From Chloroflexota bacterium (GTDB taxonomy: Bacteria > Chloroflexota > Anaerolineae > Anaerolineales > Villigracilaceae), in assembly GCA_016195815.1 (NCBI GenBank), contig JACPYX010000023.1, positions 39,014-103,013 of the forward strand: DNA of 64,000 nucleotides. Direction: 5' to 3'. Positions 43,239-52,213 of the stretch are shown piece after piece (the first letter of the stretch is position 1; each line of letters starts with the position of its first letter). Both the position numbers and the translations under genes were made by a program. The notes under the pieces were generated by a model. That model was not told the origin of the DNA, made no database searches, and saw nothing but the letters and a program-made list of their open reading frames with translations.

Positions 43239-43840
43239 GATTGCTCCTTATCCAGACGATATGAGGCAGGCAGAAGTTCCCAGAAGCCTTGCAGGCATTC
43301 GCGCAGGCGCAGACGGGCGCGCGCCAAACGTGATTTGATGGTTCCAAGCGGCACGCCTGTGGATGCCGCCACCTCGCTGTAATCGAAGCCTTGAATATCT
43401 GCCAGTATGACGACTGTGCGAAAGTCGTTGGGAAGCGCGTCGAGACAATGTTGAATGGCGTGTTCGAGTTCGCCGGCTTCGACCTTTTGCTCGGGGCTCA
43501 TGGATTTGTCGGCCAGCCAGTGCGGAGAATCCATTTCGTCGCCGTTGCTGGTATCGCGTTCGAGCGGCGCGGTGGGGCGGCGTTTTTGGCGCCGCAATTC
43601 GTCGTAGCAGGCGTTGGTCACCGTGCGCATGAGCCATGCTTTGAATGATCCGCCGCGAAAGGAGTTGATGCTTCGGAAAGCGGAAAGGAAAGCATCTTGT
43701 GTGGCGTCGGCGGCCAGCTCGTTGTCGCCCATGATGCGCAGGGCTGTGTTGAAAAGCATATCCTGATAGGCGATGACGAGAGAGTTGAAGGCATCGAGGT
43801 CGCCGTGTTGGGCAGATGTAATGAGGGCGGGTTCGTCCAT
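43235..43840 (-). CDS. ECF-type RNA polymerase sigma factor
   Basis: 201 aa. Region 2 has AYQDMLFNTALRIMGDNELA and ATQDAFLSAFRSI; region 4 has LPNDFRTVVILADIQGFDYS and GVPLGTIKSRLARARLRLRE. The SigW/RpoE-like linker is present. A TAAAAT hexamer lies 7 nt before the ATG with no ribosome site, so the message looks leaderless. It heads the sigma/anti-sigma/Nudix operon. The target promoters are unknown. Confidence 0.93.
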   Translation of the reverse strand: MDEPALITSAQHGDLDAFNSLVIAYQDMLFNTALRIMGDNELAADATQDAFLSAFRSINSFRGGSFKAWLMRTVTNACYDELRRQKRRPTAPLERDTSNGDEMDSPHWLADKSMSPEQKVEAGELEHAIQHCLDALPNDFRTVVILADIQGFDYSEVAASTGVPLGTIKSRLARARLRLRECLQGFWELLPASYRLDKEQS

Positions 43841-43847
43841 TGATGTT

Positions 43848-43853
43848 ATTTTA
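43848..43853 (-). promoter_or_regulatory. -10-like box of the ECF sigma operon, leaderless arrangement
   Basis: TAAAAT on the minus strand, 7 nt before the ATG at 43840. Autoregulated ECF promoters usually differ from this motif, so it may be the housekeeping start. Confidence 0.4.
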
Positions 43854-43897
43854 TCACCGCGCTAAATGATTTGACCGCGACTCCTAAAGAACAAAGT

Positions 43898-43941
43898 CGG
43901 GGCACAAGGTGCGCTTTGCTCGCTTCGCGAGTTGTGTCCCG
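43898..43941 (-). terminator. possible terminator hairpin after lysS
   Basis: CGGGACACAA pairs with TTGTGCCCCG (one G-T pair) and encloses a smaller perfect hairpin CTCGC/GCGAG. It lies 5 nt past the lysS stop. The downstream ACTTTGTTCTTT is only a weak T-tract. Confidence 0.45.
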
Positions 43942-43945
43942 GCCA

Positions 43946-45514
43946 TTATTTTGTTTCTTCAATTCGCAGGGCCGGGAACAACAACACTTCGCGAATGGAA
44001 TGTTTGTCCGTCAGCACCATGGCGAGACGGTCAACGCCCATGCCGAAGCCGCCGTTGGGCGGCATGCCGTAGCGCATGGCGCGCAGATAATCCTCGTCCA
44101 TTGGATGTTTCTCCTCATCGTCGGCGGCGTAGTCGCGGCCCATTTCGAGGAAGCGCTGTTCCTGATCGAGCGGATCGTTCAGCTCGGTGAAGGCGTTGCA
44201 CAATTCGAAGCCGGCCACATAGCCCTCGAAGCGTTCAACGGTCAACGGATCGCCCGGTATGGATTTTGCCAGTGGTGAAATATCGCGTGGATAGTTATAC
44301 AGGAAGGTCGGCTGGATCAATGTCGGCTCGAGGAATTCGCCAAGCAGGAAGTCAATCAACTTGCCGCGCGTGGATTTCGGATCGGGCGTCTTTCCGGTCT
44401 GTCCTCGTTCATTGAGGGTCTTGAGGATGGCCTTGAACAAAGAGTCTGCTGTCGGGTGGCCGGCAATGTCAATGCCGGTGACTTCTTTGATTCCGGCGCG
44501 CATTTCGAGTCTACGCCACGGGGGTTTAAATTCGAGTTCATGTTCGCCGAATTTGACCCTGGTACTGCCGGTCACTTTTTCGGCCGCGTAGGCCACCATT
44601 TGCTCGGTCAATTCCATGACCTGTAAATAGTCAGCGTAAGCCCAATAGAATTCGAGTTGGGTAAATTCCGGGTTGTGTTTGAATGAGACACCCTCATTGC
44701 GGAAATCGCGGCCGATTTCGTAAACGCGTTCGAGATTCCCGACCAGCAGGCGTTTGAGATACAACTCGAACGAGATGCGTAAATACATATCCTGTTCGAG
44801 TTCATTGTGATGCGTTACGAACGGGCGCGCGGCCGCGCCGCCATACAACGGCTGCAGGATGGGCGTTTCGACTTCGAGGAAATTGTGATCGTCGAGGAAT
44901 GTCCGCAGGGCCTTGACGAGCGCGGCGCGCTTGCGGAAAGTCTCGCGCACATCCGGGTTGACGGCCAGGTCGGCGTAGCGCTGGCGGGCGCGCAATTCAG
45001 GATCTTCGAGCGCGGCATAACGGATGATCGTGCCGTCTTCCTGCGTGACGTCTTTGTCGGCGGGCAGCGGGCTGACGGATTTGGCAAGCAGGCTGAAGTC
45101 GTGGACGTGAAGCGTGATCTCACCCGTCTTGGTGCGAAACATCACGCCGGAGGCTTGAATGAAATCCCCGATGTCGAACATCTTGTTGAAGAAGTCCACG
45201 CGCGCCTGGGTCAGTTCGTTTATGCGGAGGAATAATTGAATCTTGCCAGCGCCGTCTTCAATGTGTGCGAAGGAAATTTTGCCCATGGCGCGCATGGCGC
45301 GGATGCGCCCGGCGAGTGTCGCTTTAACCTGCGGCGCGCTGGCGGCTGTGGCCGCAGGAAGTGCCGAGGCCTTTTCAGCGGCCTCAAAATCGGCCATCGC
45401 TTGTGCGCTGGTATGGGTGCGCGCGGCGCGAGTAGGGTAAGGTTCAAGGCCTTCTGCGCGCAGTTCTTCTATTTTTTGCAAGCGGATTTTTTCGAGAGAG
45501 TTGTAATCTTCCAT
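43946..45514 (-). CDS. lysS: lysyl-tRNA synthetase, class II
   Basis: 522 aa. An OB-fold anticodon-binding domain (KATLAGRIRAMRAMGKISF) is followed by the class II catalytic core: motif 2 near FRNEGVSFKHNPEFTQLE and motif 3 GGFGMGVDRLAMVLT. About 15 residues (SALPAATAASAPQVK) near position 50 form an unusual Ala-rich loop. The GGGGAG ribosome site is part of a family B palindrome (45523-45558), so it could be partly masked in the message. It follows greA, from which a terminator separates it. Confidence 0.96.
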   Translation of the reverse strand: MEDYNSLEKIRLQKIEELRAEGLEPYPTRAARTHTSAQAMADFEAAEKASALPAATAASAPQVKATLAGRIRAMRAMGKISFAHIEDGAGKIQLFLRINELTQARVDFFNKMFDIGDFIQASGVMFRTKTGEITLHVHDFSLLAKSVSPLPADKDVTQEDGTIIRYAALEDPELRARQRYADLAVNPDVRETFRKRAALVKALRTFLDDHNFLEVETPILQPLYGGAAARPFVTHHNELEQDMYLRISFELYLKRLLVGNLERVYEIGRDFRNEGVSFKHNPEFTQLEFYWAYADYLQVMELTEQMVAYAAEKVTGSTRVKFGEHELEFKPPWRRLEMRAGIKEVTGIDIAGHPTADSLFKAILKTLNERGQTGKTPDPKSTRGKLIDFLLGEFLEPTLIQPTFLYNYPRDISPLAKSIPGDPLTVERFEGYVAGFELCNAFTELNDPLDQEQRFLEMGRDYAADDEEKHPMDEDYLRAMRYGMPPNGGFGMGVDRLAMVLTDKHSIREVLLFPALRIEETK

Positions 45515-45522
45515 TTCAATTT

Positions 45523-45558
45523 TCTCCCCTCTCTTTTTGGGAGAGGAAGGGTGAGGTG
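45523..45558 (-). repeat. palindromic repeat (family B) carrying the lysS ribosome site
   Basis: On the minus strand CCTCACCC and CCTCTCCC are followed by AAAAA and GAGAGGGGAG. The last arm contains the GGGGAG that serves as the lysS ribosome binding site, 10 nt before the ATG. Confidence 0.7.
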
Positions 45559-45564
45559 TAAAAA

Positions 45565-45616
45565 TAAAAAGACCCCGCGCGGCCCGCCTCCGTAGGGGCG
45601 AAGGTGCGCGGGGCCG
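45565..45616 (-). terminator. rho-independent terminator of greA
   Basis: On the minus strand GGCCCCGCGC and GCGCGGGGTC pair around a GC-rich loop, then TTTTTATTTTT follows. It lies 15 nt past the greA stop. Confidence 0.88.
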
Positions 45617-45631
45617 CGAAAAGATAAACCC

Positions 45632-46099
45632 TTATTTGACCTTCAGAATTTTAACTTTGTAGGTGCCGCTCGGAGTTTCAACAGGAACAACGTCACCGAC
45701 CTTGTGATTCAAAATGGATTTGCCGATGGGCGATTCGTTTGAAATCTTGCCTTCGCGTGGGTTGGCTTCCGCCGCGCCAACGATGGTGAATTTCTCTTCA
45801 TCGTAGCCCTGTTCTTGAATCGTTACTGTCGAGCCGATTGAAACGACGCCTTTGTGATTCTTGTCGTCTTCATCTATCAGATGAGCAGATGCAAGCAGCA
45901 TTTCCAATTCCTGGATGCGGCCTTCGACAAAAGCCTGCTCGTTTTTGGCGGCTTCGTATTCGGCGTTCTCGATCAGTTCACCGCCTTCCATTGCTTCATG
46001 CAAACGCTCCGCCACCTCCTGACGTTTTGCAGTGCGCAGGTGGTCGAGCTCTTCCTGGAGTTTCTGGAAGCCATCCTTGGTCAGGAACTTGGTTGGCAT
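45632..46099 (-). CDS. greA: transcription elongation factor GreA
   Basis: Rescues backtracked RNA polymerase by stimulating transcript cleavage. 155 aa from the ATG at 46099 (MPTKFLTKDGFQKLQEELDHL), chosen for the AAGGA site upstream and the family N-terminus. The coiled-coil tip has the essential acidic pair in GELIENAEYEAAKNEQ. The FKBP-like C-terminal domain ends in TPSGTYKVKILKV. It is the first gene of a greA-lysS stretch, a common bacterial neighbour pair. Confidence 0.95.
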   Translation of the reverse strand: MPTKFLTKDGFQKLQEELDHLRTAKRQEVAERLHEAMEGGELIENAEYEAAKNEQAFVEGRIQELEMLLASAHLIDEDDKNHKGVVSIGSTVTIQEQGYDEEKFTIVGAAEANPREGKISNESPIGKSILNHKVGDVVPVETPSGTYKVKILKVK

Positions 46100-46221
46100 A
46101 TCGTTATCCTTACTAAAGAATTTGCATCCCATACAGGATGCAATATATCCCTCTGGCATTTCCAAAGGCGGCCTTAATATATCACGAATTCAGGTGCGAA
46201 TCAAGCCCCGCTCTTATTTGT

Positions 46222-46950
46222 TTATTTGGATTTCCAAAACCGGATGCCTCGATATTCCGACCAATAAGCCCGCACCTTTGCCTGCATCAGCCCTGGATTT
46301 TCAAACAACACAGCGATCTGGGATTTATACGCGGCTATCGCTTCCTGCCAGGACCGTAAGGCGGCTTCAGAGACCACATGGACTTTTTCCTTCATCCCGG
46401 CCGTTTTCGGACTTAACTCTTCGGGGTGGTTCAGCAAATAGGGGATGTCGGCGTCATAAAGAAGCGGACGTCCCAGCAATTCGGCGGCTTTTCGAACGAT
46501 GATGTGGTCAACGTGCGAGCCGATTGCCAGTTGGCAGACCAGTACATCGTCCGGCTCGAGACGCGGTGCAATTGCCTTTGCGATCCCGCCGGGCAAGCCC
46601 TCTTCATCTGCATGAGGCGGGTCAAAAATGTTCTCTGCATACAACCAATCCCCGTTTTGGCTGCGGCGGTAGATGCAATCTAAAAAATCAAAATGGACAG
46701 CCTTCGCGCCGACAATAGCGGTTGCTTTCACGTTTTCTGCGCGTCGCTTTTCGACGGCTTCTTTTGCTGATGAAAATTCCCATTGAAAATGCAAGGCCTG
46801 CGCCAGAGGCGAGACTTCGCCCTCGGGTGGGAAGCCGCACATAAAAGTCCAGACTTCAACTGGGATGCCCGATTTCGACTGTTCGTAGATCAATCCGCCA
46901 GCGGACAGCACGGCGTCGTCAAGATGAGGGGATAGGTAAATATAGCGCAT
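46222..46950 (-). CDS. PIG-L family N-acetylglucosaminyl deacetylase-like protein
   Basis: 242 aa. The zinc-binding motif SPHLDDAVLSAGG at residues 7-19 and the later IGSHVDHIIVRKAAELL provide the histidine/aspartate ligands of the LmbE/PIG-L fold. These hydrolases remove acetyl groups from GlcNAc-containing small molecules (mycothiol/bacillithiol-type, antibiotics). The substrate is not evident. No ribosome site; a T/A-rich TAAATAAT lies a few bases upstream of the ATG. Confidence 0.88.
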   Translation of the reverse strand: MRYIYLSPHLDDAVLSAGGLIYEQSKSGIPVEVWTFMCGFPPEGEVSPLAQALHFQWEFSSAKEAVEKRRAENVKATAIVGAKAVHFDFLDCIYRRSQNGDWLYAENIFDPPHADEEGLPGGIAKAIAPRLEPDDVLVCQLAIGSHVDHIIVRKAAELLGRPLLYDADIPYLLNHPEELSPKTAGMKEKVHVVSEAALRSWQEAIAAYKSQIAVLFENPGLMQAKVRAYWSEYRGIRFWKSK

Positions 46951-47065
46951 CCAATTATTTAACTACAGATATGCGCAAATATATGCGCGGGCAGGCAGGA
47001 CTGCCGATATGGGTAAAATTCATAGGCTTCATTTTATCTTCATATGGAACGTGTACAATGCCAAT

Positions 47066-47203
47066 ATGCGAATTTTCCTCGTCGAAGACGAAAGGAAAAT
47101 ATCTGCCTACGTCAAGTGTGGCTGGAAGATCCGGCTTCGAAACCTTCAGGGCTACTGCTTTATCCCATTTTCTTCTTCATCGAAAATTTCAATGCAATCT
47201 TGA
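47066..47203 (+). pseudogene. truncated response-regulator gene start
   Basis: The ATG at 47066 opens MRIFLVEDERKISAYVK, the first strand and acidic pocket of an OmpR-type receiver domain (normally MRILLVEDExxIA). After about 17 residues similarity ends and the frame runs antisense into the end of the convergent CpXC gene. A TACAAT promoter hexamer 6 nt upstream survives. A relic left by deletion. Confidence 0.6.
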
Positions 47204-48518
47204 ACACCGTCCCAAGTTTGTCGGCGATGGCTTTCGCTTCGGCGTTACCCTGGCCCGCCGCGGCGTCCACCTGTGCCACCAGTCCATTTAATGATTCCAT
47301 AAAAGTTTCATTGACCAGTGATTGATTATCAGCCAGCATTTTCTCGATGGCCGCTTCGCTGGGCGCATCCAGCAATTGCTCCACGAAAGCCATTTCGGGC
47401 GGCGCAGACGCGGTCTGCAGGATTTCGACCATCTTTTGCAGTTTCCCCATACGCGCATAGTCGTTCGTTTCGGACGCTTTCTTCAGCATCGTTTGCACGA
47501 CGTCCACAGCGTCTTGTGTGAACTGGTCGAGATTTTCCTGTGTCGCTTTGGCAATATCTTCTTGTTGCAGCAGTTGTTCAACAAAATCCTGCGCCTGTTT
47601 GTAACGCGCCTCCAGTTGTTTATCAATTTCGCTTGCAAAGTTTAGTAATTTCTCGCGCAGGCTCTCGAGCTTCTTCTTTTCATCGCCAGAGGCCTTGTCA
47701 ATCATCCCAGTCAGATTTTGGAAAAAGGTGTAGTCCATGCCGTTGCGCGCCAGTGAGACGTACGCTTTGAGACGCGCCTCGCTCGGGGCCTGGATCATCA
47801 TCTCGAGCAGTTTCTCGCGCGTCAGGCCTTGCCCCGCCTCTTGCAGGGACTTTGCGGCGGCTTCCATATCTTTTAGCGATTCCTGCAACTGACGGCCATA
47901 CTCGGTATCCGTCAGCAATTGTTTTTGCAGATCGGCCATCTGGCGGGCAAGTTGTTCCTGTCCGCTTTGTGATGCGGCCTGGCCGAGTCGTCCGAAGAGC
48001 GCGAAGAATTGTTCGTCAATGGATGATGCGTTCTGTTTGATAAGCTCCGCCCGAACGTCTGGTGAAGTGGCTTGCAGGAGTCGGTCAATCAAGTTAAGTT
48101 TTTCCTGCTGAGATTTGATCATCTGCGGGGTGATGCCGTCCTTGCCGAGAATGGTCTCCATCATTGATTCGAAGGTCAGGTTGGCGACGGGCTTGAATAA
48201 ATAGCCTTTGCGTTTTTCGACAGGCAGGCGGTTTGTAATCTGCGTGATCAGCGGCCCGATCAGTTTTTCCTGTTCATTGATTGGCATTCCCAGTTCGGGC
48301 GGGAAGAAGGTCAGCAGAAGTTCCTTGTCGGCATCGTGATAGACAATGGGCGTGGCCAGGCGGCCTTCATATCCGCAATAGGGACAGCGCGCCATGTTCG
48401 AAACGCCGCCCAGCAGGCGCTGTTTCGCGCCGGGGTCGGAGGTTACGTCGAAGAGTTGCTCGACGTTGGCGGTGATCATTTGTTTACAGCGGGGACAGGC
48501 GATTTGAGTTTGTGGCAT
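47160..48518 (-). CDS. CpXC-domain protein with long helical tail
   Basis: 452 aa. The N-terminal 125 residues are a CpXC domain with two zinc-binding pairs, CPRC at about residue 8 and CPYCG at about 45. The remaining 325 residues are predicted helical and Gln/Glu/Lys-rich, with two similar motifs (MIQAPSEARLKAYVS and LLDAPSEAAIEKML) that may be a degenerate internal repeat. No signal peptide. CpXC proteins have no assigned function. It is transcribed toward the PIG-L gene and follows a repeat-rich gap. Confidence 0.78.
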   Translation of the reverse strand: MPQTQIACPRCKQMITANVEQLFDVTSDPGAKQRLLGGVSNMARCPYCGYEGRLATPIVYHDADKELLLTFFPPELGMPINEQEKLIGPLITQITNRLPVEKRKGYLFKPVANLTFESMMETILGKDGITPQMIKSQQEKLNLIDRLLQATSPDVRAELIKQNASSIDEQFFALFGRLGQAASQSGQEQLARQMADLQKQLLTDTEYGRQLQESLKDMEAAAKSLQEAGQGLTREKLLEMMIQAPSEARLKAYVSLARNGMDYTFFQNLTGMIDKASGDEKKKLESLREKLLNFASEIDKQLEARYKQAQDFVEQLLQQEDIAKATQENLDQFTQDAVDVVQTMLKKASETNDYARMGKLQKMVEILQTASAPPEMAFVEQLLDAPSEAAIEKMLADNQSLVNETFMESLNGLVAQVDAAAGQGNAEAKAIADKLGTVFKIALKFSMKKKMG

Positions 48519-48522
48519 GTAT

Positions 48523-48560
48523 GATTTCCGATTTCAGATTGACGATTTATGAATTCAGAA
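48523..48560. repeat. AAATCTGAAATC-type intergenic repeat
   Basis: GATTTCCGATTTCAGATT at 48523-48540, followed by degenerate copies. Its minus-strand reading matches the in-frame sbcC repeat (33852-33869) at 17 of 18 bases. Confidence 0.7.
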
Positions 48561-48643
48561 TGTCATTGCGAGGAGGGTACATTTCCCGACGAAGCAATCC
48601 CTCATTTTCGACAGGTGATTGCTTCGCTTCGCTCGCAATGACA
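48561..48643. repeat. CATTGCGAGGAG palindromic repeat, copy 1
   Basis: TGTCATTGCGAGGAG and CGACGAAGCAATC on the left face GATTGCTTCG and GCTCGCAATGACA on the right, an imperfect palindrome of 83 nt. A second copy is at 62232-62332. Similar repeats with this core are scattered through many bacterial genomes. Confidence 0.85.
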
Positions 48644-48647
48644 TCTA

Positions 48648-50456
48648 TTATCCAACCAGTTCTTCCAGCCGGTCAATGTAACTTTCCATCACGGCGAAGG
48701 TCTCTTCGACGGGTTTTGGGCTGGTCAAGTCCACGCCGGCTTTTTTGAGCGTGTCCAGCGGATATTTGGAAGAGCCGGACTTCAGGAAGCCGAGATAATC
48801 TTCCACAGCGTTCTTCTCGCCGCGCAAAATTCTTCCCGAAAGTGCGTGCGCGCCCGAAATGCCGGTGGCATATTGATATACATAATAGTCGGAGAAGAGA
48901 TGTCCGAAGGTGGACCAAACCATCCCAACGCGTGGCCGATCTACTTTGACTTTGGGGCCGAAGCCGTCGGTGAACAAGTCCGCCATCAGGTTCATTAAAG
49001 AATCGGCGGTCAACGATTCGCCGCGTTCGACGCGTTGATGCGTCTCGAGTTCGAAGCGCGCCAGCGTCGGCATCTGGAAGAAATATCTAAAGAAGTTTCC
49101 GCCGACTGCTTCTTCGATCAACGCGATCAGGAAATTTTTATCCGTCACGGTTTTGAGCAGATGGCCGCGCATCATGGCCTGGTTGAAATTGGATGCGACC
49201 TCCGCCACGAAAAGCGAATAACCGGAATAGGCGAACGGCTGGTTTTTCCATGTCAGATATGAGTGCATGGAATGGCCGAGTTCGTGTGCCAGCGTGGACA
49301 TGCTTCCGACTTCGTCGGTGTAGGACATCATGATGAAGGGAGAAGTGCCGGGCGCGCCGTAGGAGAACGCGCCGTTCTGTTTGCCCTGATTCGGGTACAC
49401 ATCCACCCAGCGGTCTTTGAGCGTACCCTGCCGGATCGTGTCGGTGTATTCCCTGCCCAGCGGCGCGAGACTTTCGCAGATCAATTCAACCGCCTGTTCA
49501 AAGGGAATCTTCGGTTTCTTTTTGGTGATGGGCGCCCACATATCGTAATAGGTGAGTTCGCGCAAGCCCAATGCCTTGCGGCGCAGTTCAAAGTAGCGAT
49601 GCCAGACGGGCAGTTTCTTTTTAAAGGTCTCGATGAGATTGTAGAAGACTTCGACCGGGATATTGTTGTTGAACAAGGAGGCTTCGAGCGAGGTCTTATG
49701 TTTGCGGGCGCGCATGTTGAACACATTGCTCTTGATGGACGCGGAAAGGTTGGACGCCAGCGTGTTCTTGAATTCAAGATGTTTGTCCATGTAACTTTCA
49801 AAAGCAGTCTTGCGCACGGTGCGATCAGGACTTTCCATCAGCGCGGTGTGGAAGTTGCCCTGTGTGACGTCAATCTTTGTGCCTTTGCTGGTTTTGGCGG
49901 GCGGAAATTTAAAATCCGCGTTGACCAACATGCTGGTGCTTTCCGAGGCTCCGCTCAGCGAATCGACCAGCATTCCGAGAATCTCTTCCACCTCCGCCGA
50001 GCGGACGTGTTCCTGCTGACGGAAGAGATCGTCAATGCTGTGCCGGTATTCGGCAAGGATGCCGTTCTGCTTCATCCATTCGTCCAATTTGGGCCTGCCG
50101 ATTTGCAGGAGTTCCGGGTTGATGAAAGAGACCGCGCCGGCTATCTGCCCGTACATGCCGCTGGCTTTGCCATACATGGCGGCAGATTTTTGATTGGTGG
50201 TGTCCACGCTATAAGAGAAAGCCGCGTACATAAATACCTGCTGGACTCGTTTCATCAACGTATCAACGGCTTTCAATGCGTCAATCAAGGTTTCGGGGTC
50301 CTCGCCCAGAGTTCCCTCAAATTTTTTGATATTGGGAATTTCATTGAGAATGCTTTTAACTTCCGTCTCCCATTCCTTCGATGACTTGAAAACGCTTTCG
50401 GCATTCCATGTGTATTTTTTATTGATCTTATCGCGAGGGGGAATTTTGGTCGTCAT
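48648..50456 (-). CDS. pepF: oligoendopeptidase F (M3B metallopeptidase)
   Basis: 602-aa cytoplasmic zinc peptidase cleaving short peptides. The HExxH site is in STLAHELGHSMHSYL at about residue 385-400, with the downstream glutamate in the FVAEVASNFNQAM segment. The N-terminal SIKKFEGTLGEDPE-type and VQQVFMYAAFSYSVDT regions and the C-terminal VYQYATGISGAHALS complete the family. Length is normal. Upstream lies a family B repeat (50506-50543). It may work with the M42/S51 peptidases in peptide recycling. Confidence 0.93.
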   Translation of the reverse strand: MTTKIPPRDKINKKYTWNAESVFKSSKEWETEVKSILNEIPNIKKFEGTLGEDPETLIDALKAVDTLMKRVQQVFMYAAFSYSVDTTNQKSAAMYGKASGMYGQIAGAVSFINPELLQIGRPKLDEWMKQNGILAEYRHSIDDLFRQQEHVRSAEVEEILGMLVDSLSGASESTSMLVNADFKFPPAKTSKGTKIDVTQGNFHTALMESPDRTVRKTAFESYMDKHLEFKNTLASNLSASIKSNVFNMRARKHKTSLEASLFNNNIPVEVFYNLIETFKKKLPVWHRYFELRRKALGLRELTYYDMWAPITKKKPKIPFEQAVELICESLAPLGREYTDTIRQGTLKDRWVDVYPNQGKQNGAFSYGAPGTSPFIMMSYTDEVGSMSTLAHELGHSMHSYLTWKNQPFAYSGYSLFVAEVASNFNQAMMRGHLLKTVTDKNFLIALIEEAVGGNFFRYFFQMPTLARFELETHQRVERGESLTADSLMNLMADLFTDGFGPKVKVDRPRVGMVWSTFGHLFSDYYVYQYATGISGAHALSGRILRGEKNAVEDYLGFLKSGSSKYPLDTLKKAGVDLTSPKPVEETFAVMESYIDRLEELVG

Positions 50457-50505
50457 GAGAGTGAAAATCCTTTCGTGATTGATTTTACCATTCTGTCCAT
50501 CATCT

Positions 50506-50543
50506 ATCCCTCTCCGACAGGAGAGAGGCGAAGGGGCGAGGGG
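50506..50543. repeat. palindromic repeat (family B) between pepF and the histidine kinase
   Basis: ATCCCTCTCC pairs with GGAGAGAGG and GGGGCGAGGGG follows. It abuts the kinase stop codon. Confidence 0.7.
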
Positions 50544-52112
50544 TTAACGCGGAAGCGAAAAACAAATCCTCGTGCCGGAGTCCGCTTTCGGGTCTGCCCA
50601 GATGCGGCCGCCGTGCGCCTCGACGATGGCGCGCGCCAGATACAGTCCCAGCCCCGCGCCTTTCGTCTGCTTGACGGCGTTGGTCGAGCGATAAAAGCGG
50701 TCGAAGATATGCGGCAGGTCATGCGCATCAATGCCCGGGCCTTCGTCGCTGACGCACACAACCACCTGTTCGGGCCGCGCTGTGCCGCTGATTTTGATCT
50801 CGCCTTTCGGCGCGTATTTCAATCCGTTGGATACTAAATTGACCAGCACTTGTTCAAGCCGCGTTTCATCGCCGACGATGAGCGGAAAATTTTTTGGAAA
50901 GTCGGTGACGAGTTGATACTTTGGCGATTGCGATGCAAAGCGCTCGGTCACGCGGGACGCCAGGGCGGCCAGCGACACATCGGCTTGATTCAAGCTGAGA
51001 CCTCCGGCCTGCAAGCGCGAGGCGTCGAGCAAGTCGTCAATCATCTTCGACAAACGATCGGCTTCTTCTTCGATGACGGCCAGCGAATCGCTGATGGTGC
51101 GCTTGTCCCATTTTGCGTCGTCGCGCCGCAATGTGGATGCGTAGCCTTTGATGAGCGCGACCGGCGTGCGCAGTTCGTGGCTGACGATGGAAATAAACGT
51201 GGACTTGATCTCCTCCGCCGTGCGGAAGTGTGTGATGTCGCGCACGCTGACGATGATGTTACGCAGTCGTTGTGCGGACTGCCCGCCAGGGCGTGTCGAG
51301 GTGTTGCCATCTTCGGAAAGAAGCGGCGCGTATGTGACACCGACGGGGATGGGCGGCGGCATTGGCCGTTCGAGGTCGCCTTCCACATAAAGCGTGGCGT
51401 TCGGCGTCAGCGGCCAGCCTGTGGATTCGGCTTCTTCGAGTGTCGTGCCTTGTGGTTGTTTCTTCCAACGAATAATCTCACCGTGATGTTTGCCGACGAT
51501 TTGGCCGCGTACTTCGCCGAACAGTTTTTCAAAGGCTGTGTTGCATCTTTCGACAGTGTGGTCGGGCTTGAGGATCAGGATTCCGTCCGCGGCCGAGTCG
51601 AGCAATGCATCGAGACGTTGTTTTTCGTACGAGACCTGTCCATATAACTGGGCGTTGAAGACGGCCACCGCGGCCTGGTCTGCGAAAGATTGAAGCAGGA
51701 CGCGATCATTGGGCGTGAACAGGTCGGGATAGTTGCGAAAGATGAAGATCACGCCGATGACTTGTCCGTGCGCGGCGAGGGGCAGTCCTGTGCCGTTGAG
51801 CAGGCCGAGACTGGCGGTGTAGGTCAGCTCTTTTAACATGCGGTTGAGTTCGCGTACATCCAGCTCGCGGACTTTTTCTTCGGCAAGCAGCGGCTCGAGG
51901 TAACTCAGAAATGCAGGCTGGATTTTGTGTGCGGCGGCGACATGCCAGGCTTCCGGCTGTTTAAGCGCGATCAAACCGGCTTGTCCGGCCAGCATTTCAA
52001 CCGAGATACGTAAAATGCGCGCCAGCAATTTCTCAAGATCAAGTTCCTGAGTCAGCAGGCGTGCGATTTCGAGCAGATAGTCGCGTTGACGGACGCGGAA
52101 GTCGGGGAGCAT
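50544..52112 (-). CDS. GAF-PAS sensor histidine kinase
   Basis: About 522 aa from the ATG at 52112 (MLPDFRVRQRDYLLEIARLL). The longer frame upstream runs through the terminator of the preceding gene, so it is discarded. GAF domain at about residues 15-165 (LIALKQPEAWHVAAAHKI), PAS at about 185-290 (ADGILILKPDHTVERCNTAF), HisKA with the phosphorylated histidine in SIVSHELRTPVALIKGYA, then HATPase with NLVSNGLKYAPKG, DEGPGI and GAGLGLYLA. No transmembrane helix, so it senses an internal signal. No cognate response regulator is next to it; a decayed one lies 5 kb away. Confidence 0.9.
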   Translation of the reverse strand: MLPDFRVRQRDYLLEIARLLTQELDLEKLLARILRISVEMLAGQAGLIALKQPEAWHVAAAHKIQPAFLSYLEPLLAEEKVRELDVRELNRMLKELTYTASLGLLNGTGLPLAAHGQVIGVIFIFRNYPDLFTPNDRVLLQSFADQAAVAVFNAQLYGQVSYEKQRLDALLDSAADGILILKPDHTVERCNTAFEKLFGEVRGQIVGKHHGEIIRWKKQPQGTTLEEAESTGWPLTPNATLYVEGDLERPMPPPIPVGVTYAPLLSEDGNTSTRPGGQSAQRLRNIIVSVRDITHFRTAEEIKSTFISIVSHELRTPVALIKGYASTLRRDDAKWDKRTISDSLAVIEEEADRLSKMIDDLLDASRLQAGGLSLNQADVSLAALASRVTERFASQSPKYQLVTDFPKNFPLIVGDETRLEQVLVNLVSNGLKYAPKGEIKISGTARPEQVVVCVSDEGPGIDAHDLPHIFDRFYRSTNAVKQTKGAGLGLYLARAIVEAHGGRIWADPKADSGTRICFSLPR

Positions 52113-52179
52113 GAATTTTTCTATGATAAATAAAATTTTATCACCAGCGATTTGGGCGCGGCGTATGAGTTGTGTTAAC

Positions 52180-52208
52180 AAAAACTCTCCTGTTCGGGAG
52201 AGTTTTTT
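52180..52208 (-). terminator. rho-independent terminator of the aminotransferase gene
   Basis: AAAACTCTCC pairs perfectly with GGAGAGTTTT around TGTTCG, with A/T runs on both sides. It lies just beyond the stop at 52214. Confidence 0.92.
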
Positions 52209-52213
52209 GCCGG

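Noticed and set aside
49263..50384. 373-aa plus-strand open frame opposite pepF
   Set aside because: Long but antisense to a complete oligoendopeptidase F with intact active site; composition is that of a mirror frame.
52113..52181. upstream start for the histidine kinase
   Set aside because: The extension would begin within the terminator stem of the neighbouring aminotransferase gene and has no domain similarity.
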